From positions 1 to 11,820 of the forward strand of contig CADAPN010000116.1 in the NCBI GenBank assembly GCA_902789835.1: a stretch of DNA of 11,820 nt, read 5' to 3'. The translations under genes were made by a program, and so were the position numbers. The notes below the pieces were generated by a model. It was not told the origin of the DNA. It was given only the letters and a program-made list of their open reading frames with translations, and searched no databases. This document shows, piece by piece, positions 6,670 through 11,820 of this stretch (positions are counted from its first letter, which is position 1; each line of letters starts with the position of its first letter). The stretch comes from Oscillospiraceae bacterium. GTDB lineage: Bacteria > Bacillota_A > Clostridia > Oscillospirales > Oscillospiraceae.

Positions 6670-8028
6670 TCAAAACACTTCCCAGTATCCTGCTTTGGTT
6701 GACCCGATCCTTTTGATTTTGCCCTCGCTTGAAAGCTTATCTAAAGCACGCTGGATTGTTCGTACAGTTCTTCCGGCCTTACCCGCCAGCATCTCTCTGG
6801 TTTGTGTGGGGTCTTCCTTTAGCAGCAAATACACCTTTGTCTCTGTGGGCACCGTAGAGGTCAAGCTCGGTTTGGTGACATTTATAGTGTCGCTTTCAGT
6901 GACAGGATGTGATTTAATGTCCCTGTAAAACGAAAACAAAAATCCATCATTCTCATACGTCGCCTCGACTTTGATATTGTCTTTATCACAGAGCGCATAT
7001 ACCTTCCTGAAGCCGCTTCCAAAGACTTCAACATCCTTACTCTTGTAAAGTGTGTTCAAAATAACTTTGTTTCTTGGCATGGATCGAATCCGCTGCCTGG
7101 CAAACATCTCAGGAGAAAAGCCAATTGGAAACGTACCAGGATTATAGATTTCGACTCTGGTCGGTGTGATGTCGATTTCGTTCTCACTGATTCCCCTATA
7201 ATCCGCGTGCGCAAAAGAATTTACAATGATTTCGCGTATTGCCTCTATCGGTATTTCAGGTACTTCAACCCGTGATGTTCCATCTCCGGCTTCAACTCTC
7301 CAGTTAATATGTTCTTTGATATAGGAAAACCCTTTTCGAATCAGGTTGAAAATATTATCCTCAAACCTGCCAATATCAGAGAAATTGATGCGTTCATCCG
7401 TGACATAGACGGCCAGCTTCAAAACAGCGGGCTTCCTGTTCGAGAACAGATAATAACCGGCATTCGTAAGTCTTTCATTCTCATATAGTCCGAGCCCTGT
7501 AAGCAACTCCTCCGCGTCAAATTCTGCCATTGCCTCCAACCTTCCGCATGAGACGGCTCGTTTATAGAATTCCTCAAGAGTTGCCATGTCTACTGATTCA
7601 AGGCCATATACCGTCAGGTTGTTCTCCCAATAGGAAGACCTGTCTGTCTCTGCCATCATTCTCTTCAATTCGTCCGGAGTCATTTCTTCAGTACGGTCAA
7701 ATACCCTTTTGAAATACCGCCCGAAAGAGGAATACGGTTTTTCTTTTCCGGAAAAATCTACGCGGATGACGTTTTTCCCCTCCAAAATTTCCTGCTTGAT
7801 TTCCGGATAAATCATGGGTTTTATTGCTGTCTTGATCTTCTTAGCTACATCATCAAGCGAGGATGCACTGATTTGCTGACCGGTTACTTCTCCATTAGGA
7901 GAGACCCCAAAATAAAGAGTCCCATGTCCATGCTTATTAAGCATGCTCGCAATGTTATCCATTGCTTTATCGACTTCACCCGTGGTTTTCTTGAATTCCA
8001 GTGTCTCTGACTCTATTCCCAGATTCAT
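6670..8028 (-). CDS. AlbA_2 / HATPase_c_4 regulator (COG2865-type, RecG-like)
   Basis: A 452-residue cytoplasmic protein. Residues about 5-120 are an AlbA_2 (Schlafen-like) domain: ESETLEFKKT, IASMLNKHGHGTLYFGV and YPEIKQEILEGKNVIRVDFSGKEKPY. Residues about 260-380 match the C-terminal HATPase_c_4 domain: IREIIVNSFAHADYRG, VEIYNPGTFP, RNKVILNTLY and VEVFGSGFRKV. The last 60 residues form a winged helix (REMLAGKAGRTVRTIQRALDKLSSEGKIKRIG). Proteins of this build are thought to be transcriptional regulators and are common in mobile and defence-related DNA. The direct target is unknown. A TTG at 8046 is in frame, but the ATG at 8028 follows AAGGGAG by 8 bases and is the better start. It lies between a palindrome cluster and a recombinase remnant, in AT-richer DNA than the left half of the window, suggesting transfer. 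Confidence 0.87.
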   Translation of the reverse strand: MNLGIESETLEFKKTTGEVDKAMDNIASMLNKHGHGTLYFGVSPNGEVTGQQISASSLDDVAKKIKTAIKPMIYPEIKQEILEGKNVIRVDFSGKEKPYSSFGRYFKRVFDRTEEMTPDELKRMMAETDRSSYWENNLTVYGLESVDMATLEEFYKRAVSCGRLEAMAEFDAEELLTGLGLYENERLTNAGYYLFSNRKPAVLKLAVYVTDERINFSDIGRFEDNIFNLIRKGFSYIKEHINWRVEAGDGTSRVEVPEIPIEAIREIIVNSFAHADYRGISENEIDITPTRVEIYNPGTFPIGFSPEMFARQRIRSMPRNKVILNTLYKSKDVEVFGSGFRKVYALCDKDNIKVEATYENDGFLFSFYRDIKSHPVTESDTINVTKPSLTSTVPTETKVYLLLKEDPTQTREMLAGKAGRTVRTIQRALDKLSSEGKIKRIGSTKAGYWEVF

Positions 8029-8059
8029 CCCACAAGCTCCCTTCAAGATTTATGGGGAC

Positions 8060-8088
8060 ATTATATCATGTTTGTGGTGGTGTGTCAC
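8060..8088 (-). promoter_or_regulatory. Promoter of the AlbA_2 gene
   Basis: On the minus strand GTGACA (8088-8083) and TATAAT (8065-8060) are 17 bases apart. This puts the transcript start about 25 nt before the ATG at 8028. The -35 box is part of the first of three tandem repeats (8083-8119). Confidence 0.78.
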
Positions 8089-8119
8089 TATAAAGTTTCA
8101 CTGTAAATGTCACTATAAA
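8083..8119. promoter_or_regulatory. Three tandem 12-bp repeats overlapping the AlbA_2 promoter
   Basis: TGTCACTATAAA occurs at 8083-8094 and 8108-8119, with a variant TTTCACTGTAAA at 8096-8107, so the units start 12-13 bp apart. The first unit contains the -35 box on the minus strand. The arrangement fits an operator where the winged-helix AlbA_2 protein represses its own gene. This is inferred from position only. Confidence 0.6.
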
Positions 8120-8127
8120 AACAGTAG

Positions 8128-8382
8128 ATCGAGCGGTTCATCGAGAGCGTGAAGGACCTGCAGGACGTCCTCACAAGCTGCGCACCCATTCGCTTCCCTC
8201 ACACGTTCGGAAAGCTCAGTCGCTCCGCTTCTCCTCCTTCTCCCATCAAAACAGGTTTTGATGGGATCCCTGAAACCGAGTTCGACGAGAGCCTGTGGGC
8301 CGGACTGGTGGACAGCATGACGGTGCACAGCAAGGACCGGATCGTGTTCCGGCTGACGTGCGGGATGGAGATTAAAGCGTAA
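8128..8382 (+). pseudogene. C-terminal remnant of a serine site-specific recombinase
   Basis: Reading from 8128, IERFIESVKDLQDVLT, then after an insert FDESLWAGLVDSMTVHSKDRIVFRLTCGMEIKA to the stop at 8380-8382. The last part is the characteristic tail of large serine recombinases with a zinc ribbon (FDExLW..LVD.VTVYSKD.I.F...G.EI.A). All catalytic and DNA-binding domains are missing; a stop (8125-8127) and the AlbA_2 operator region lie directly upstream. Between DVLT and FDESLW sits a 102-bp in-frame insert (about 8176-8277), foreign to the family, that contains a perfect hairpin. No ribosome site is present. The fragment marks the end of a former mobile element. Confidence 0.8.
8241..8266. 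repeat. Perfect 12-bp inverted repeat inside the recombinase insert
   Basis: TCCCATCAAAAC (8241-8252) and GTTTTGATGGGA (8255-8266) are perfect complements separated by only 2 bases. The structure is the core of the 102-bp insert and resembles the hairpins of small non-autonomous repeat elements. Confidence 0.7.
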
Positions 8383-8438
8383 ACCCTTGCATGAGATGAA
8401 CCATGCCCTTGTTATGTGGTGCTTTGCTAATCATGTTA

Positions 8439-8447
8439 TGCTATACT
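8439..8447 (+). promoter_or_regulatory. Extended -10 promoter candidate for sigma cassette 2
   Basis: TGCTATACT has the TGn extension before a TATACT -10 box (8442-8447). The -35 position (GTGCTT) is poor. Transcription would start near 8454, leaving a leader of about 100 nt before the TTG at 8553. A second TATAGT at 8524-8529 lies too near the ribosome site to be a good -10. Nothing else was recognised in 8383-8552. Confidence 0.35.
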
Positions 8448-8552
8448 GTAGCTGAGAAGTATCAATTCGCAGATATAAAAAATCTAACTATCGATGCAAC
8501 CAAATCTTCAAAACGTCTTTTTCTATAGTATAACACTGTAGGAGGTATCGAC

Positions 8553-9110
8553 TTGGAAGACAGCACAATTGTAGATTTATATTGGCAGCGCAGCGAACAG
8601 GCCATCCCTGAAACGGAACACAAATACGGCGTCTACTGCCACACCATTTCTATGCGTATCGTGAATAATCGCGAAGACGCGGAAGAGTGTGTCAACGATA
8701 CATGGCTCGGCGCATGGAATTCCATGCCGGAGAATAAGCCGTCGTTTCTTGCTCCATATCTTGCGAAACTGACCCGCTGGCTGAGCCTCAGCAAAATGAA
8801 AACACAGAACCGACTCAAACGCGGAGGTGGAGAAATAACAATTGCCCTGGAAGAACTTGACAAAGAGTTGGGAGAAGGAACTGATCTTGCAGAGCAGATT
8901 GAGATGAAAGAGCTATCTGAATATTTAAATGATTTTCTCGAAGCCTTGCCGTTTGTTGAACGTAAAGTGTTTCTTGGCCGTTATTGGTATGCAGCATCTA
9001 TCCGGGAAATAGCTGAGAAGAGCGGCTTCAGTGAAAGCAAGGTAAAGTCCATGCTTTTGCGTACCAGGCGCAAACTCAAGGCGGCACTGAAGGAGGAAGG
9101 CTTATGCTGA
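8553..9110 (+). CDS. ECF-like sigma-70 factor, full length (cassette 2)
   Basis: A 185-residue small sigma factor of the clostridial type starting MEDSTIVDLYWQRSEQAI. Region 2 is complete: residues 12-37 form the helices missing from the cassette 1 protein, followed by NNREDAEECVNDTW and a linker with LAPYLAKLTRWLSLS and RGGGE. Region 4 (about 130-180) has the helix-turn-helix IREIAEKSGFSESKVKSMLLRTRRKL, for -35 recognition. It would direct RNA polymerase to a small set of promoters when released from the membrane partner. The TTG start at 8553 is 7 bases after GGAGG (8541-8545), and no nearer ATG fits. The gene overlaps the next by 7 nt (ATGCTGA), as in cassette 1. The function of the regulon is not visible here. 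Confidence 0.87.
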   Translation: MEDSTIVDLYWQRSEQAIPETEHKYGVYCHTISMRIVNNREDAEECVNDTWLGAWNSMPENKPSFLAPYLAKLTRWLSLSKMKTQNRLKRGGGEITIALEELDKELGEGTDLAEQIEMKELSEYLNDFLEALPFVERKVFLGRYWYAASIREIAEKSGFSESKVKSMLLRTRRKLKAALKEEGLC

Positions 9111-10230
9111 GTGAGAAGATCGTATTTGCCCTGAACAATGTGGATGATTTATATCTCGAAGAAGCAGAGGAGCTTCTGGACAAACCGATAGCAAGTCGAC
9201 ACGCCTTTAACAAAAGAACACTCCATGTGTTGTTAATTGCTGCTGTCCTCGCCGCGCTCCTGACTGCATGTGCGGTTGGTTACTCTATTCATCAGCGGCG
9301 TCAGCAGGAGCTCCGGGAAAGCTTGAAAATTGAAGAAAACCATGTGGCTGGTTATCAGGAATTTGAAAAGGCTCCAACACCAGAGGAAACCACCGTAGAG
9401 TCGGAAGGAAAAACACCTTCTGTCCAACTGATTTCTACATTCAGAAACGGAAGATTTGCGGATGTCTATTTCAGCATTGCTCCGATCACCAGAGAAGAAG
9501 CCTGGGATGCCATTGGATGGGAACAAAAGAACGCTATCTACGTCATTGCAAGCAATTTCAGAGAACTCGATGATGCTTATAGGAAGATCGGGAAAGGAAC
9601 AGAGAAAGGACTGTACGGCAGATACCCGGTCCTGCCTCCGATTCAGGAAGATGAGTATCTCCGTACGCATGAAACCCGGGAGGAGTTGCTGGAAAAGTAT
9701 TACGATGCTGACACGCAGAGTCTGATGCTCAAAACGAAACGATAGAAGAGTATTGGGCGCGCTATGATCCGGTATGTGTGCGTGATTATGGAACAATCCC
9801 GGTGGTGATTTCTTCAACAGAATTTCTTGTGGCCGATTTCAGTGGGAAAAGCATTCTTGTCCAAGCGCCTTCAACTGATAAGGTGCTTAATGTGCTCGGT
9901 GTCAAGATCTATGCGTCTGAGGTAGAATGGCAGGTTACACACGAAGATGTCGATCTGATCTATAATCTGCCGAGAGATGATGACGAAGCTTTTCGCAGAG
10001 GATATGAGCAGCTGCTGGAATGGCTGTCGGTCTATGACCAGGTACTGGATAGTTCTGCCCTGATCATGGAAGACGGCACACAGATCAAATTGAGTCCTTC
10101 GGAAAGTACACCCTATGAAAATGGAGTTGTAACGCTGTATTCTCATCTGTCTTCGACAATTGATCTGAGGAAGGTCAAAGCGATCCGTATCATAGACCAG
10201 GAAGTAAGTATTCCTAATCCCTATATTTAA
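9104..10230 (+). pseudogene. Membrane anti-sigma-like gene of cassette 2, split by a frameshift
   Basis: The first frame (9104-9745) encodes 213 residues: an N-terminal segment with FALNNVDDLYLEE (residues 8-20) shared with the cassette 1 partner, a membrane segment at about 40-62, and an outer part rich in charged residues. It ends at a TAG (9743-9745) soon after YYDADTQS. The adjoining frame carries on without a gap as SDAQNETIEEYWARYDPV and stays open to the TAA at 10228-10230. The frame change lies within about 9712-9745, most simply one base lost near 9722. Restored length is about 375 residues. The second piece could start at GTG 9778 but has no ribosome site, so it is not a likely separate gene. 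No slippery heptamer is evident. The outer domain is unlike that of cassette 1 and I do not recognise it. One missing base could also be a sequencing error. Confidence 0.75.
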
Positions 10231-10274
10231 GATTTCTTCAGGATCATTCAACAGGGTGTTCTACTTTTTCTCGG

Positions 10275-10303
10275 GTGACTTTTTCCAATAATTCTGTTAT
10301 ATA
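10275..10303 (+). promoter_or_regulatory. Promoter of the XRE-type regulator
   Basis: GTGACT (10275-10280) and TATATA (10298-10303) are 17 bases apart, about 25 bases before the ATG at 10328. Both boxes are close to consensus. The stretch 10231-10274 shows no convincing terminator for cassette 2. Confidence 0.55.
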
Positions 10304-10327
10304 CAGACTGAAAGGATGGTGCCAGCG

Positions 10328-10816
10328 ATGGATTCTAAAGAAGTAGGTGCGCGTATCGCTGCTCAGAGAAAAGCAAAATGTCTCACTCAGAAACAAGTCG
10401 CGAATTCACTTCATATAACAGACAAAGCCGTAAGTAAGTGGGAATGTGGGAAAAACTTCCCGGATCTTACAGTGTTAGAAACATTAGCCTCTACCTTGGA
10501 TACCACGCCTGCATATTTATTAGGTCTGAATGAAGACAATAGTGCTGAGGCCCTTTCGGCTGCAACAGAAATCTATCTGGAACAGCGGCGCCGTTGGCTG
10601 AAGGAGCTCAGAAACCGCGCATGGCTAAATCTTGTGTACTGCATTCTGGTTTTCGCGGGTTTGACTTGGGTTGGGCGGTACCTAAACGACAAAACACTCT
10701 ACAGGCCTCCCTCAATACTCATTACTGGGATGTTTGGCCTGTTCAGTTGTTTAACAGGCTCTGCAATTTGGACACTTCGTAGTACAGGAAAACAGCTCAA
10801 AAACTCAATGAGCTAA
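10328..10816 (+). CDS. XRE-family regulator with two C-terminal membrane segments
   Basis: A 162-residue protein. Residues about 3-58 form a Cro/CI-type helix-turn-helix: IAAQRKAKCLTQKQVANSL, then TDKAVSKWECGKNFPDLTVLETLASTL, the standard Firmicutes signature. A short charged linker (YLEQRRRWLKELRNR) leads to two hydrophobic stretches near 105-122 and 133-152, so the DNA-binding domain is probably tethered to the membrane. Such proteins sense membrane or envelope conditions or act with a nearby membrane partner; the signal is not known. An ATG four codons upstream (10316) has the GGA motif immediately in front of it and is a poorer start. ATG 10328 begins MDSKE, as is common in the family. 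It has its own promoter and is not part of the sigma cassette. Confidence 0.82.
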   Translation: MDSKEVGARIAAQRKAKCLTQKQVANSLHITDKAVSKWECGKNFPDLTVLETLASTLDTTPAYLLGLNEDNSAEALSAATEIYLEQRRRWLKELRNRAWLNLVYCILVFAGLTWVGRYLNDKTLYRPPSILITGMFGLFSCLTGSAIWTLRSTGKQLKNSMS

Positions 10817-10858
10817 TGCCGTCACTCTGCCATAGCACGGTGCCTATTTTGCATAGAG

Positions 10859-10972
10859 GTGAGAACAGAAAACGACTATTTGGTTGTAACGATTACCAAG
10901 TTGGATTATGAAGAATACCTTCCAAATGGGACAGAACTTGTTTTTACAAACACAATTAGACGTATCAACGCC
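10859..10972 (+). other. Possible protein-coding remnant
   Basis: From GTG 10859 the frame reads VRTENDYLVVTITKLDYEEYLPNGTELVFTNTIRRIN. It has the composition of a beta-rich exported domain, somewhat like the outer parts of anti-sigma proteins. It then enters a hairpin and loses protein-like character, although the frame stays open to 11071. No ribosome site sits at a suitable distance. It is most likely the tail of a lost gene, but could be chance. Confidence 0.25.
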
Positions 10973-11083
10973 TCTTCCTTTTTTCGGAAGAGGCGCTCAC
11001 TTTCTGCCCGGGTGCACAATTGTTTGCGGGGTTGCACCCAACGATTATGCGCCCAGGCTGTTTTTGAGTGAAGCCTGGGCGCA
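10969..11083. repeat. Cluster of three hairpins
   Basis: Three inverted repeats follow each other: CGCCTCTTCC / GGAAGAGGCG (10969-10995, 10 bp, T-rich loop); GGGTGCA / TGCACCC (11010-11039, 7 bp); and TGCGCCCAGGCT / AGCCTGGGCGCA (11048-11083, 12 bp, 12-base loop). None has a classical T-run after it. They could form a structured RNA or attenuator for whatever is transcribed rightward, or terminate leftward galM read-through. This stretch holds no confident gene. Confidence 0.6.
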
Positions 11084-11125
11084 ACGTGTGCCTGTATCAA
11101 TTTGTCTCGAAAGGGGGAGCTGCCG

Positions 11126-11191
11126 ATGACAGGTATGTTTAAGCTTGCGCAGAATATGAGCAAGCTGCGGTGTGTTTCTCTTAGACTGTAG
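11126..11191 (+). CDS. Very small ORF, 21 residues, doubtful
   Basis: ATG 11126 follows a strong AAGGGGGAG ribosome site by 6 bases and encodes MTGMFKLAQNMSKLRCVSLRL before TAG at 11189-11191. It ends 7 bases before the convergent galM stop. It contains the inverted repeat AGCTTGC / GCAAGCT (about 11142-11166), which might also act as a weak galM terminator on the other strand. No family is recognised. The ribosome site is the only real support. Confidence 0.25.
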   Translation: MTGMFKLAQNMSKLRCVSLRL

Positions 11192-11198
11192 AATCGGA

Positions 11199-11820
11199 TT
11201 ACAGGAAACGGTAGACGGTTTCCGCCCGGTAGATCTCGCCCGCATCGAAAATGCATTGCGGGAAATCGGGAAAGTGAATGCTGTCAGGGAAATACTCCGT
11301 TTCGAGACAGAGCGCGCAGCGGGGACCGTAATGAGCACCCTGCTTCCCGGCCTGTGAGGAAAGAAAGTTGGCGGTATAGAACTGTACCCCGGGGAGATCC
11401 GTGGAGACCTCCATGCGGCATCCGCTGCGTGGGTCCTCGACAAGGGCGATTCTCTTCAAGTTTCCGGGGTTCGCACCGGTGACGAAACAGTGGTCGTACC
11501 CCGCGGCAAAACGAAGCTGATCCCAATCTGTGTCAATCGCATCCCCGACGCGCCGGCCGGAGCGGAAGTCCATCGCGGTTCCGTCCACGGGGAGAATCCG
11601 TCCCGTGGGGAGACGCCCGGCGGAGATCTCCAGAAAGCGGTCACAGTCCAGCGTGACCTGATGGTCAAGGACGCTCCCGGCATCGTGCCCGGAGAGATTG
11701 AAGAAGCTGTGGTTGGTGAGGTTGATCAGGGTTTTTCTGTCGCTGACCCCCTCATAGCGGATATGGAGGCCGTTTTCATCGTCCAGGGTGTAGAATACGC
11801 TGATCTCCAGATTTCCGGGG
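11199..11820 (-). CDS. galM: Aldose 1-epimerase (galactose mutarotase), 3' part
   Basis: The 3' part of a leftward gene that runs off the right edge of the window; 206 residues are visible. The enzyme interconverts alpha and beta anomers of aldoses in the Leloir pathway of galactose use, in the cytoplasm. Motifs in order: TLDDENGLHIRYEG, LTNHSFFNLSGH (holding the catalytic histidine), LPTGRILPVDGTAMDFR, YDHCFV, GVQFYTANFL and LETEYFPDSIHFPDFP (holding the catalytic glutamate). The protein ends AETVYRFL at a TAA (11201-11199). All expected C-terminal motifs are present, so the gene appears intact as far as seen. The start and the N-terminal third lie outside. Other sugar genes may follow to the right. 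Confidence 0.93.
   Translation of the reverse strand, partial: PGNLEISVFYTLDDENGLHIRYEGVSDRKTLINLTNHSFFNLSGHDAGSVLDHQVTLDCDRFLEISAGRLPTGRILPVDGTAMDFRSGRRVGDAIDTDWDQLRFAAGYDHCFVTGANPGNLKRIALVEDPRSGCRMEVSTDLPGVQFYTANFLSSQAGKQGAHYGPRCALCLETEYFPDSIHFPDFPQCIFDAGEIYRAETVYRFL

Noticed and set aside
8492..8517. ECF-type promoter before sigma cassette 2 (AAC ... CGTC)
   Set aside because: The spacing is only 13 bases, not about 16, and the -35 part is poor. An extended -10 upstream is a better candidate.
9104..9745. Lipoprotein signal (LTAC) in the cassette 2 membrane protein
   Set aside because: The motif lies at residues 53-56 after a conserved cytoplasmic-type segment, so it is more likely a chance match inside a membrane anchor.

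Overview
The window looks like chromosomal DNA from a Gram-positive anaerobe of the Bacillota, most likely the class Clostridia. The signs are strong AGGAGG-type ribosome binding sites, GTG and TTG starts, a sirtuin and zinc-macrodomain pair of the Firmicutes type, and two copies of a clostridial-style small sigma factor overlapping a membrane anti-sigma gene. A genus cannot be named from the sequence. Base composition shifts visibly: the left part (1-6200) and the right end (11200-11820) are GC-rich, while 6240-11000 is more AT-rich and reads as accessory DNA.

Layout. 1-119: three hairpins, including a likely terminator. 120-1340 (-): a 12-segment MFS transporter with a clear promoter. 1516-2457 (+): a class M-like sirtuin. 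2589-3349 (-): its usual partner, a zinc-dependent macrodomain ADP-ribosyl hydrolase, broken by a deletion at the ADP-ribose-binding motif. The two genes converge on a shared terminator. 3553-4032 and 4026-6131 (+): sigma/anti-sigma cassette 1, where the sigma lacks 26 residues of region 2 and the anti-sigma-like protein is intact and ends in YD-type repeats. 6232-8400: an AT-richer accessory block with a 38-residue small ORF, a palindrome cluster, an AlbA_2/HATPase regulator (6670-8028, -) with three 12-bp repeats at its promoter, and the tail of a serine recombinase interrupted by a 102-bp in-frame insert. 8553-9110 and 9104-10230 (+): cassette 2, where the sigma is full length but the anti-sigma-like gene is frameshifted. 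10328-10816 (+): an XRE-type regulator with two membrane segments. 10817-11198: hairpins and weak small ORFs. 11199-11820 (-): the 3' part of galM (aldose 1-epimerase).

How it works together. The sirtuin and macrodomain would form a write/erase pair for protein ADP-ribosylation, but here the eraser is disabled. The two sigma cassettes are paralogues with the same 7-nt gene overlap and the same N-terminal anti-sigma motif but different outer domains. They have decayed reciprocally: cassette 1 keeps the membrane protein and cassette 2 keeps the sigma factor. The surviving halves might therefore function as one hybrid system. The recombinase remnant between them suggests the intervening block arrived on a mobile element.
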